Notes: generated by a model from the letters alone, not told the origin. Counted from the first letter of the stretch, positions 27,437-35,876 are shown. The stretch is 64,000 nucleotides of DNA from Chloroflexota bacterium (GCA_019456165.1 VRUJ01000014.1:24097-88096), one strand, 5' to 3'. Made by a program: numbers and translations.

Positions 27437-28639
27437 ATGTCAAAAGTATTCAAAGCTTATCATCCCGGTCTAAACCGTCATGCGGCCATAAAAGTATTAA
27501 ACCCAGAATTATCGTCAGATATGGATTTTGTCAATTTATTTCATATTGAAGCAAAAAGTTTAGCCCATCTAAACCATCCGAATATAGTTAAAGTATATGA
27601 TACTGGTGTACAACGTCAACTATTGTACATTGTTATGGAATATATTAATGGCAAATCGTTAAGGTTATTGATCGATGAGTACCATGAGGCTCAAGAAACA
27701 ATCCCTATCAGAGAAGCGGTTCTATTTATTAAATCTCTTGGAAATGCTCTTTCTTATGCCCACAAACTAAAAATCATCCATCGTGATGTAAAGCCAGGTA
27801 ATGTCTTAGTAGAGAAAACTGGGCGAGTTGTTCTGGCGGATTTCGGTCTTGCCAAGGTGATTACAGGTGCAACGGAAATGCTTACCGGTACTTTGCGGGG
27901 CGCTCCAGCATATATGGCTCCCGAAGTATTAAAGTTTAAAATGTCACACTCCATGAGAAACTATGGAGATGTATATTCCCTCGGGGTGATATTTTATGAA
28001 CTAACCGTTGGAAAACGCCCCTACAATTCAGAAAAACCCGTCGCAGTAGCTTTAAAACAAATCAATGAGCCATTACCCAAACCTAGATCGGTGACGAAAA
28101 GCGTTCCGAGAAAGGTTGAAACTATAATTATTAAAGCCCTGGAGAAGAACCCAGCTAAACGCTATAAAAATATGGCAGCTATGGTTGGTGCGATCGAAAA
28201 ACTTAAAGAAGCTAAAACCACACATTTACCCACAGGTACTTTAGGCCTTTCTGATAAACTTGCACTAGAAGATTTGTTGTCAGTCACCCCTACAAAACTG
28301 CAAATAACGTTGCATTTTTTACGCACCGGACAGATTCTGGAACTTCCTTATGGTACTGAATTTTCCATCGGGAGGAAAAACAAAAATCCACCCAATCGAC
28401 CTGACATCGATCTTACACCCTTTAAAGGTTTTGAATGGGGTATTTCCAGATCGCATGCCAAACTTATCGTAGGAAAAAGAGATGTAAAGCTAGTTGATTT
28501 GAAATCAACAAATGGGACCTGGTTTGATGGTAAAAAGTTGAAGCCGAATAAGCCATTAACCTTAAATCACGGAGATACTATCAGTCTGGGAAAGCTGCAA
28601 ATCCAAGTGCTAATATATATGGAGCGATTAGCCCGGTAG
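27437..28639 (+). CDS. Ser/Thr protein kinase-FHA protein with 5' end disrupted by a stop codon
   Basis: 400 residues from the ATG at 27437. The kinase core keeps the ATP lysine (AAIKVL, K19), catalytic HRDVKPGN (D117), DFG (D135) and MAPEVL. A C-terminal FHA domain has IGRKNKNPP, SRSHAKL and STNGTW, and there is no membrane helix. The glycine loop GSGAMSKVF is cut, because this ATG is its Met. In the same frame upstream, translation gives IGEKFGN, stop (TAA 27404-27406), SIVDYLGSGA. The paralogue at 28832 has Tyr at that stop (IGRKFGNYSVTDILGTG). So either the gene is damaged, a sequencing error is present, or a truncated kinase is made. No good ribosome-binding site precedes the ATG. Confidence 0.75.
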   Translation: MSKVFKAYHPGLNRHAAIKVLNPELSSDMDFVNLFHIEAKSLAHLNHPNIVKVYDTGVQRQLLYIVMEYINGKSLRLLIDEYHEAQETIPIREAVLFIKSLGNALSYAHKLKIIHRDVKPGNVLVEKTGRVVLADFGLAKVITGATEMLTGTLRGAPAYMAPEVLKFKMSHSMRNYGDVYSLGVIFYELTVGKRPYNSEKPVAVALKQINEPLPKPRSVTKSVPRKVETIIIKALEKNPAKRYKNMAAMVGAIEKLKEAKTTHLPTGTLGLSDKLALEDLLSVTPTKLQITLHFLRTGQILELPYGTEFSIGRKNKNPPNRPDIDLTPFKGFEWGISRSHAKLIVGKRDVKLVDLKSTNGTWFDGKKLKPNKPLTLNHGDTISLGKLQIQVLIYMERLAR

Positions 28640-28831
28640 AGTTTTTAGGAATTGAGTACCCCATAGAAGCGAATTAGACGATGGGAATTTTATAGGTATT
28701 AACGATTTTCTACTATTTTGGATTATAATATTATCAAGAAGTTGGAGGTAATTTTACTTCATCCAGCAACCATTGCATTGTAGTTTCTCTGAAGCGATTA
28801 AACCATCAAATTATGAAGGATTCCTACTATT

Positions 28832-30103
28832 GTGGGAAATTATTTTGACAACATAATTGGAAGAAAGTTTGGCAATTATTCCGTAACTGATATTCTTGGC
28901 ACTGGGATGTCGTCAAAAGTGTTCAAGGCGTATCATTCAAGTCTGAAATACCATGCATCAATAAAAGTTTTTAATCCACAGGTATCTTCAGATTCTGAAT
29001 TTGTCAAATTATTTCAAATTGAAACCAAGAAATTTGCGCAAATCAACCATCCAAATATTGTAAAAATATATGATGCTGGAGTTCAAAATGAACTCGTTTA
29101 CATAATTACGGAATATATTAGTGGGAAGTCGTTGGAGAGATTGATTGAAGAGGGGAAAAATAATGGAGAAAAGATACAAGTAAAACAAATAGTGAATTTT
29201 GTAAAATCTGCCGGTCGCGCTTTATCTTATGCTCACATCCAAAATGTCTTGCACGGTAATGTTAAACCTAGCAATATTTTAGTTGAGAAAACGGGACGAG
29301 TTGTATTGACTGACTTCGGAATAGCCAAAATGACTATGGATAACAAAGATAAGATAACAGGCAAGTTGGTGAACACTCACCCTTATCTCGCACCAGAACT
29401 AAGCGCCCGAAAACCTGAGAGTAAAAAAGCAGATATATATTCCTTAGGAGTTATATTTCACGAATTGATAGTGGGTCAAGTTCCCTATAGTTCGAAAAAA
29501 ACAAACGAATCATTGGAAAAGCAAGGCGAAGACACAAAAACACAATCCTCATCCATGTTGAAAAATGTTCCAGAAAGATTTACTACAATAATTCTTAAGT
29601 CCATAGATAAAAAACCTAAAAATCGATATAAAAACATGGCAGCGATGGTTGCCGATATCGAAAAACTTAAGGAGGCTATCCCCGAACAATTAGCCATTGC
29701 AACCTCAGAGTTAGTTGAACCTCCACCTCCTGAAGATATTTCCCCAGACAAATCAACAGATTTGCGCGTTATCCTGCATTTTTTAAAGACAGGACAAATT
29801 CTCGAACTTCCCTTAGGCACAGAATTTTCTATTGGAAGGAGAAATGAAAATCCACCCGTTTTCCCTGATATCGACTTATCACCATATAAGGGGTATGTCT
29901 GGGGTATATCCAGAATGCATGCCAAGCTTATCGTAGGAGAGGGATCAGTTAGAATAGTTGATTTGAACTCAACTAACGGTACATGGATTTATGGCAAGCA
30001 ATTAGAACCCAATGTACCCTTTCGATTGAGGCATGGGGCTATTGTCAGTTTGGGGGATTTACATACTCAGGTGCTTATTTACAAGGAGCGAAACATCCAA
30101 TAG
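28832..30103 (+). CDS. Kinase-FHA paralogue with catalytic Asp replaced (probable pseudokinase)
   Basis: 423 residues from a GTG at 28832 (AAGGA 11 bases upstream). It is a close paralogue of the preceding protein along its whole length: glycine loop GTGMSSKVF, ATP lysine K45 (ASIKVF), DFG (D161) and LAPEL are kept. The catalytic loop reads HGNVKPSN in place of HRDVKPGN, so the Arg is lost and the catalytic Asp is Asn143. Phosphotransfer should be absent or very weak. The C-terminal FHA domain keeps IGRRNENPP, SRMHAKL and STNGTW. A regulatory or scaffold role with the neighbouring kinase is inference. Confidence 0.88.
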   Translation: MGNYFDNIIGRKFGNYSVTDILGTGMSSKVFKAYHSSLKYHASIKVFNPQVSSDSEFVKLFQIETKKFAQINHPNIVKIYDAGVQNELVYIITEYISGKSLERLIEEGKNNGEKIQVKQIVNFVKSAGRALSYAHIQNVLHGNVKPSNILVEKTGRVVLTDFGIAKMTMDNKDKITGKLVNTHPYLAPELSARKPESKKADIYSLGVIFHELIVGQVPYSSKKTNESLEKQGEDTKTQSSSMLKNVPERFTTIILKSIDKKPKNRYKNMAAMVADIEKLKEAIPEQLAIATSELVEPPPPEDISPDKSTDLRVILHFLKTGQILELPLGTEFSIGRRNENPPVFPDIDLSPYKGYVWGISRMHAKLIVGEGSVRIVDLNSTNGTWIYGKQLEPNVPFRLRHGAIVSLGDLHTQVLIYKERNIQ

Positions 30104-30389
30104 GTTGTGGGCTTCGTGAGTTTGCCTTTATTCTCAAATCTCCAAGTAGACAAATTTCGTTTCCTTTGGTCATTATTACATAATTTCCTATAGCTAGCTG
30201 CCTGGTTAGGGAGATAGTTTTTAATACGATATACTCAATATTATGGAAAATTCGTTATACAGTTGTGACGTAAGTCTCATGTTTGCGAATGGCGAATTAA
30301 ATATAATATAGTTGATATTGTTATGAGAAATAATCTCTCAATACACAGGATTAGGCTGTGCTATTGGAAGGTTTTCAGGAGAAACTAAC

Positions 30390-31307
30390 GTGCGTATTTT
30401 GATATTAGATAATGATGAAGAACAACGTAAGTTTGTGCGCGATAACATCAGCAGTGATGATTATGAACTCATCGAAGTTGAAAATGGACAGGCAGCTCTT
30501 GATATCTTGCGAGAAAAACCTATAGAGATTCTGATAACTGAATTTGAAATGCCGGATTTCAGCGCAATGGATTTGGTAAACAATATTTTGTCATCCAATC
30601 TAGAGAAATTCCCATTCATTATCCTAATTACTGATGAGGAAACTCAGAATGAAGCGGTCGATTGCTTGGGACCCATTCCGGGTGATTATATTATCAAACC
30701 CTTAGACCCTGAAGGCTTGCGGGCGCGCGTTAAAGTTGCTGAACGCTCGATTTCTATGCAAGAACGGTTAAGCAGGGTTCGTAAGGAAAGTGCTTCCTTA
30801 GCGCTATACGACAAATTAACTGGGGTCCTGAATCGTCAGGCGATTTACGATCAGGCTCTGGCAGAAATCAGCCGTGCACAACGCGGAAACATCATGGTAA
30901 GTGTGGCTATGATCGAAGTTGCTAATTTGACTGGTGTTACAGAAAAACACGGTTCAGATATCAGAGACCAGGCTTTGCGTTACGTGGCCAGTGCAATCCG
31001 GGCTAATGTGCGTATCTACGATATACTTGGCCGCTGGATGGGAGCTAAATTTTTACTAGTACTCCCAAATACGTCTGAAGAAAATGCAGCTAAAGTGGTT
31101 GAACGAGTTAATCAGAGTGTTTCCACGATTGGGATTAGATTACCTGATCGAAAACGTTTAGATGTCGAGGTTGCAATAGGTGTGAGCAGTCTTCCAGACG
31201 AAGAATCCATGCCCTTGTATGTCCTAGTCGACCAGGCAAATGAAGCCTTAAAAAAAGCTGTCGAAGGAGAATCTGACAAAGTTGTGGTGTATAGTGGAAT
31301 GAAGTAA
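30390..31307 (+). CDS. Receiver-GGDEF protein with degenerate active sites but intact RxxD
   Basis: 305 residues from a GTG with AGGAG upstream. The N-terminal receiver (1-120) has Glu51 (TEFEMPD) where the phospho-accepting Asp normally lies, although Lys103 (IIKPLD) is kept. The C-terminal GGDEF-family domain (from about 138, YDKLTGVLNRQAIYD) has MGAKF at 217-221 in place of GGDEF, so no cyclase activity is expected. The inhibitory-site motif RxxD is present at 208-211 (RIYD), exactly five residues before. That pattern fits a c-di-GMP receptor rather than an enzyme. It follows the two kinase-FHA genes. Confidence 0.85.
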   Translation: MRILILDNDEEQRKFVRDNISSDDYELIEVENGQAALDILREKPIEILITEFEMPDFSAMDLVNNILSSNLEKFPFIILITDEETQNEAVDCLGPIPGDYIIKPLDPEGLRARVKVAERSISMQERLSRVRKESASLALYDKLTGVLNRQAIYDQALAEISRAQRGNIMVSVAMIEVANLTGVTEKHGSDIRDQALRYVASAIRANVRIYDILGRWMGAKFLLVLPNTSEENAAKVVERVNQSVSTIGIRLPDRKRLDVEVAIGVSSLPDEESMPLYVLVDQANEALKKAVEGESDKVVVYSGMK

Positions 31308-31388
31308 TCCTCATATCTATAAAAAATCATAGTCTCTGCTCGATCACGCGATTAGCATCGAGGGGAATTATTTGAATTGAGTAAAAAT

Positions 31389-31415
31389 ACCCTGCAGCTA
31401 GCTGCGGGTTTTTTT
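31389..31415 (+). terminator. Rho-independent terminator after the GGDEF-like gene
   Basis: ACCCTGCAGC and GCTGCGGGT form a stem with one bulge and a two-base loop, followed by seven Ts. The rest of the 31308-31599 gap shows no gene. Confidence 0.85.
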
Positions 31416-31599
31416 GCCATGAGAACAAAACATGTGACAAATATTCCCCATAAATAGTTAATTCGATTAGAATTATTGGTAAATCCATGCTGGAATTAAT
31501 TTGAGCAATTTAAGTAAACGCTGAATCGCAAATTTTATTTGGATTCGTCTGAAGTTGAACAGCAAATAATCCTTCAATAATAGAGAAAGGTGCACTGAC

Positions 31600-32493
31600 A
31601 TAGAAATTCTAAGAACTCCTGAAGATAGGTTTGATAATCTACCTGATTACCCATTCGAACCAAACTATGTCAAGGTTGAAGGGTTGAGGACCCATTACCT
31701 TGATGAGGGCCCGAGCGATGGCACCGTAGTTCTTATGCTGCATGGAGAACCTAGCTGGTCCTTCCTATACCGCCATATGATTCCGGTGATCGTTGATGCG
31801 GGGCACCGCGCCGTTGTCCCTGACTTGATCGGTTTTGGGAAATCCGATAAACCCTCCTCGACTGAAGATTACACTTACCAACGTTTCGTTGATTGGACAA
31901 AGTCCTGGATGGATGCCGTAGATCTACAAGATATAACATTGGTTTGCCAAGATTGGGGCTCGCTGGTTGGTTTGAGGTTGGTAGCAGAAAACCCTGAACG
32001 CTTCGCCCGCGTCGTGGTTGCCAATGGGGGTCTTCCTACTGGAGATCAAAAGATGCCGGAGGCTTTCATCCAATGGCAAGAATTTTCGCAAAAGGTTTCT
32101 AAGCTTCAAATCGGGCGAGTGGTAAACGGAGGCACAACCACCTCTCTATCCAAAGAAATACTTGCAGGTTATGAAGCCCCATTCCCGGATGAATCTTATA
32201 AAGCGGGGGCACGCATTTTCCCATCCTTGGTGCCGACCACACCAGAAGACCCCTCCGCGCCGGCCAACCGCAAAGCTTGGAAATCCTTAGCTCGTTTTGA
32301 CAAACCATTTCTTACCGCGTTTAGTGATGGTGATCCCATAACCGGTGGGGGCGATAAGATTTTCCAAAAGCTTGTACGCGGCGCCAAAGGACAAGCTCAC
32401 ACAACAATCAAAGATGCCGGACATTTCCTTCAAGAAGATAGAGGCCTGGAATTTGCGAAAATTGTCGTGGACTTCATTGCAGCTAATGGGTAG
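31600..32493 (+). CDS. Haloalkane dehalogenase-like alpha/beta hydrolase (HLD-I type), start codon reads ATA
   Basis: 297 residues if begun at the ATA at 31600, where AAAGG lies nine bases upstream and the frame gives EILRTPEDRF and NLPDYPFEPNYV, the normal N-terminus of this family. The first ordinary start in frame is a TTG at 31684, which would remove 28 conserved residues. Active-site parts are visible: oxyanion/halide loop HGEPSWSFLYRHM (49 onward), nucleophile D118 with the following Trp (QDWG), FSDGDP and the catalytic His in DAGHFLQED. It hydrolyses a carbon-halogen bond in known relatives. Substrate here is unknown, and an epoxide hydrolase or luciferase-like role is possible. Confidence 0.8.
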   Translation: MEILRTPEDRFDNLPDYPFEPNYVKVEGLRTHYLDEGPSDGTVVLMLHGEPSWSFLYRHMIPVIVDAGHRAVVPDLIGFGKSDKPSSTEDYTYQRFVDWTKSWMDAVDLQDITLVCQDWGSLVGLRLVAENPERFARVVVANGGLPTGDQKMPEAFIQWQEFSQKVSKLQIGRVVNGGTTTSLSKEILAGYEAPFPDESYKAGARIFPSLVPTTPEDPSAPANRKAWKSLARFDKPFLTAFSDGDPITGGGDKIFQKLVRGAKGQAHTTIKDAGHFLQEDRGLEFAKIVVDFIAANG

Positions 32494-32641
32494 CTCCAAA
32501 AAGGTCTATCTACACTTAGATTTCTCGATATTGTTAAGAATCGCAGTATTTTTTGGAAAATTTGTTAAGATAGGAGATCGCAGGAAAGCCGGGGCAAATA
32601 ATTATGGAAAATGCTTTGATTAATCTCGAGGAGGAAAAAAA

Positions 32642-33735
32642 ATGAGGCGGATTGGAATATTGACTGGCGGGGGGGACGCGCCAGGATTAAACGCAGTTAT
32701 CCGCGCGGTCGTAAAAACGGCCATTAACCACTACGGTTATGAGGTATTGGGGATATTAGATGGCTTTGATGGTTTATTAGAAGAAAGTGGCTTGATGCCG
32801 TTGACTCTGGAAAGTGTACGCGGCATCTTGCCGCGTGGTGGGACTATATTAGGGGCGGCCAATCGCGGAAATCCCTTTGCGCGTGAAACTGAGCAGAATG
32901 GCCAATTGGTAGTTGAAGATACCTCAGATGAATGTATCGCCCGGATTAATGAATTAGGCATAAACGCTCTAATAGTTGTAGGGGGTGATGGCACCCTAAG
33001 AATCGCTAAGGAAATGTATGATAAAGGTGTCCCTACGATTGGTGTGCCCAAGACGATTGATAATGATGTCGGTGGAACAGAAGTCACTTTTGGATTTGAT
33101 ACTGCCTTAAACATAGCGATGGAGGCGATTGACCGGCTGCACACTACCGCAGAGTCGCATCACCGTGTGATGATCTTAGAATTGATGGGCCGGGACGCAG
33201 GATTCATCGCGCTACATGCTGGGGTTGCTGGGGTGCGGATGTGATCTTGATCCCGGAAATTCCATTTTCTTTCGAAGCGATTTGTCAAAAAGTGCAAAAA
33301 AGAAAAGAAAGTGGGCGCAAATTCAGTATTTTTGCCGTCTCTGAAGGAGCACATCCTAAAGGGGAGCAGAAGGTTTTCCGGCGGGCTGAAGATAATCTCT
33401 ACGTCGCCCGTTTGGGTGGAATTGGCCAGGTAGTGGGTAAGTTTGTAGAAAGTGTGTGTAAATCTGAGACACGCGTTACAGTCCTAGGACATCTCCAACG
33501 CGGCGGAACACCCACAGCTTTCGATCGTTGGTTAGCTACACGGTACGGGGCTGCGGCGGTCCGGGCCGCGGCTGCCAACAATTTTGGGCATATGGTGGCA
33601 TTGCATGATGCTAAGATTATCGAGGTACCCCTCGTAGACGCACTAAAAGAACCGAAAAGAGTTGATGTGCATGGAGATGCAATTGCCACGGCGCGGGATT
33701 TAGGCATATATTTAGGGGATGAAGTAGAGGAGTAA
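32642..33735 (+). pseudogene. pfk: 6-phosphofructokinase gene interrupted by a one-base frameshift
   Basis: Two frames together encode a full PFK. The first (32642-33244, preceded by AGGAGG) carries the N-terminal TGGGDAPGLNAVIRA, GGDGTLRIA and PKTIDNDVGG up to GFIALHAGVAG. The second continues from 33241 with ILIPEIPFSFEAICQKVQ to the end, including LGHLQRGGTPTAFDR. The frame is lost at the G run 33230-33233. One extra G would restore GVAGGADVILIPEIPF. It is therefore a deletion in a homopolymer, either real or an assembly error. Gly in GGDG with Lys in PKTIDND is a mixed pattern between ATP- and PPi-using groups. Confidence 0.88.
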
Positions 33736-33771
33736 TCGAATTTTTTTTTTACCTTAAGGTTAGATTTAACG

Positions 33772-33802
33772 CAGAAAGCCGCTTATTAGAAGCGGCTTTC
33801 TG
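33772..33802. terminator. Strong stem-loop downstream of pfk
   Basis: CAGAAAGCCGCTT (33772-33784) and AAGCGGCTTTCTG (33790-33802) form a perfect 13-bp stem with a five-base loop. It could end transcription from pfk on the plus strand and from the small minus-strand unit upstream of 33950. The T tract is within the stem only. Confidence 0.75.
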
Positions 33803-33824
33803 ACTGTTTAGACGCTGTGGCACT

Positions 33825-33878
33825 CTATCGTTCGAAAACGGGGAGGTGTGCCACAGCGCCTGTTTTGGTACTACACAT
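33825..33878 (-). CDS. Candidate 17-residue leader-like peptide with strong ribosome-binding site
   Basis: On the minus strand AAAGGAGGTG (33894 to 33885) precedes an ATG at 33878 at ideal spacing. The ORF reads MCSTKTGAVAHLPVFER and stops at 33825. A promoter (TTGACA, GATACT) lies about 80-107 bases upstream, and a 13-bp stem-loop lies downstream at 33772-33802. Codons GCT GTG GCA C begin an 11-bp stem that closes after the stop (33848-33858 with 33813-33823). No other minus-strand gene follows, so it is a self-contained unit. I do not recognise the peptide. Its coding status is inferred from signals only. Confidence 0.45.
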   Translation of the reverse strand: MCSTKTGAVAHLPVFER

Positions 33879-33956
33879 AGGCAACACCTCCTTTACGTTG
33901 AGATGGCGGAATCTACCAGTTTCTATGTAAGGATTTCATATTAATGGTATATAAAA

Positions 33957-33985
33957 AGTATCACACAGGTTGGAGAATGTGTCAA
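33957..33985 (-). promoter_or_regulatory. Promoter-like element for the small minus-strand unit
   Basis: Read on the minus strand: TTGACA (33985-33980), 17 bases, GATACT (33962-33957). The predicted start is near 33950, just beyond the phoU stop. Confidence 0.5.
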
Positions 33986-33996
33986 TGGATGAGAGC

Positions 33997-34683
33997 TTAA
34001 TTTGATAGGTTATTTAGCTCGTCGTCTGATACGTCCAGTTCTATCAACTCGCCGGTGACAACAAATATGGTACGTTCACAGATGTTGGTTACCCTATCTG
34101 CCATGCGCTCAAGGTTATGCGCCGCCCACTGCAAGTGATTTGCCCGATCAATAGTTTCTGGATCAGAAATCATAAAGGAGATCAATTCGCGAGAAACCTG
34201 GTTGAACAGATCATCTATTTGATCATCTTCTTTGGGAATTGCCAGTGCTTGCTTATCATCGGAATTGACGAAAGCTTGAATGGCACGGTGCAGCATATCA
34301 GCTGTGATTTCTGCCATGCGCGGCAGGTCGACTAAAGGTTTAAGCAGGAGATCTTCACCCATATTAATGTTAATACGGGCGATTCCTTTGGCATAATCTC
34401 CCATACGTTCAAGCTCGCTGCTGATATCCAGGATAGCGGCTAATATTCGCAGGTCGGTGGCCATTGGCTGTTGGCTGGCAATTATTACAAGGCATTGGGT
34501 TTCAATATCGAAACGCTTGTCATTTATCTGTTGGTCATTGGCATATATACTTCGGGAGGCTTTGATATCGCGTGTACGCAAAGATTCGACGGCTGAAATT
34601 GTAGCTTGCTCCACCATACCGCCTAAATCTACAACATCATCCAATAGTTCTTTAATTTTGCGTTCGAGAGTTTCTCTCGTCAT
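33997..34683 (-). CDS. phoU: PhoU-family phosphate signalling protein
   Basis: 228 residues from the ATG at 34683, which has GAGGTG just upstream. The longest frame (TTG at 34695) would include that site. The protein is two three-helix PhoU repeats: ETLERKIKELLDDVVDLGGMVEQA, then RMGDYAKGIARININMG and NLERMADRVTNICERTIF, carrying the E/DxxxD metal-binding patterns. PhoU restrains PhoR and the Pst transporter. No pst or phoR gene is adjacent. The neighbours are an iron ABC transporter and pfk. Confidence 0.92.
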   Translation of the reverse strand: MTRETLERKIKELLDDVVDLGGMVEQATISAVESLRTRDIKASRSIYANDQQINDKRFDIETQCLVIIASQQPMATDLRILAAILDISSELERMGDYAKGIARININMGEDLLLKPLVDLPRMAEITADMLHRAIQAFVNSDDKQALAIPKEDDQIDDLFNQVSRELISFMISDPETIDRANHLQWAAHNLERMADRVTNICERTIFVVTGELIELDVSDDELNNLSN

Positions 34684-34793
34684 GGTGCACCTCAAGCTAT
34701 ATTATACGCAAATTATGGAGAAAAATGTATATTCGCTAAAGGGGAATTTTAGGGGAAAACCCAAAATTTTTTCACTACTTTATTATTGAATAA

Positions 34794-35867
34794 TTATTCT
34801 TCGTTTGATCGTGTTTCGACGGCTTTCCCATTGTGGAAACAAGCTAGGGGATGCCCTGGATCTGCCCAGACGTGTACAGTAGTACCAGGAGGAATGATCT
34901 TGGTGTGTGGTTGAATTGCGTGCAGCAATCTACCTGATGGGAGGCGTAAGCGGTATATGTTATGCGCTCCTTTGAAGTGCCGGGCTAAAATTATAGCTTT
35001 TTCTCCTGATTTGGGCTTAAACGTAATATCGTCGGCGCGTGCAGCCAATTCAACTGGGGTGTTGACCGGTAGATCAACTCTTTGGGGAATTATCCCAATC
35101 TCTGTTTGGATGCCGTCGGGGTGGACTTCGCCAAGCAAGAAATCTGTATTTCCCATAAATTCGGCAACAAAGCGGGTGGCAGGTTGGTGGAAGATCTCTT
35201 CCGGTGAGCCAATTTGTTCAATCCGGCCTTTATTCATTACAGCCAGCCGGTCTCCCATAAAGAGGGCTTCTTCTTGATCATGTGTGACGAAAATTGATGT
35301 AATATTTATGGTCTTCAGGATTATGCGGACTTCTTCGCGAATTTTTATGCGTAGATCAGCATCCAAATTACTGAAGGGTTCATCCAGCAGGATGATTATT
35401 GGTTGCGGTGTGAGCGCGCGAGCCAGGGCAACTCGCTGGCGCTGCCCGCCAGAAAGCTCGTGCGGGTAACGATGAGTGAGCTCATCAAGACCAGCTAGTG
35501 TAAGCATTGAGGATATATTGGAAGTTTGGGTATTTTTCGAGTGGGGCTTGACACCGAAGGAAACGTTTTCATTTACTGTGAGATGCGGGAAAAGAGCGTA
35601 ATCTTGAAAAACCATACCGACCCCCCGGTTTTCTGGAGGTATGTTTATGTGCGAATTAGCTACCATTGTTTCGTCAAGTTTTATGTTTCCAGCATCCGGT
35701 TCTTCAAATCCTGCGATAAGCCTTAGAGCTGTGGTCTTCCCACAACCGCTGGGTCCCACCAAAGCGATAATCTCATTGCAATGCACAGATAGGTTTAGAT
35801 CATCGATAGCGATAACATTCCCATAATTTTTGTATAAACCTTGTATGTCAACTGCAATATCGGTCAT
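34794..35867 (-). CDS. fbpC: Fe(III) ABC transporter ATP-binding protein
   Basis: 357 residues: a standard ABC ATPase (Walker A GPSGCGKTTALRLIAG, signature LSGGQRQRVALARAL, Walker B IILLDEPFSNLD, switch His in THDQEEAL) followed by a TOBE-type regulatory domain (from about 240). It is the last gene of a minus-strand operon with the permease (nine bases upstream) and the binding protein. It powers import of Fe(III) delivered by the lipoprotein. Sequence alone would also allow a thiosulfate or 2-aminoethylphosphonate transporter, but the adjoining fur gene favours iron. Confidence 0.9.
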   Translation of the reverse strand: MTDIAVDIQGLYKNYGNVIAIDDLNLSVHCNEIIALVGPSGCGKTTALRLIAGFEEPDAGNIKLDETMVANSHINIPPENRGVGMVFQDYALFPHLTVNENVSFGVKPHSKNTQTSNISSMLTLAGLDELTHRYPHELSGGQRQRVALARALTPQPIIILLDEPFSNLDADLRIKIREEVRIILKTINITSIFVTHDQEEALFMGDRLAVMNKGRIEQIGSPEEIFHQPATRFVAEFMGNTDFLLGEVHPDGIQTEIGIIPQRVDLPVNTPVELAARADDITFKPKSGEKAIILARHFKGAHNIYRLRLPSGRLLHAIQPHTKIIPPGTTVHVWADPGHPLACFHNGKAVETRSNEE

Positions 35868-35876
35868 GGTAAATTC

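Noticed and set aside
33741..33750. T10 run after pfk as a terminator
   Set aside because: No stem precedes it. The real stem-loop is at 33772-33802.
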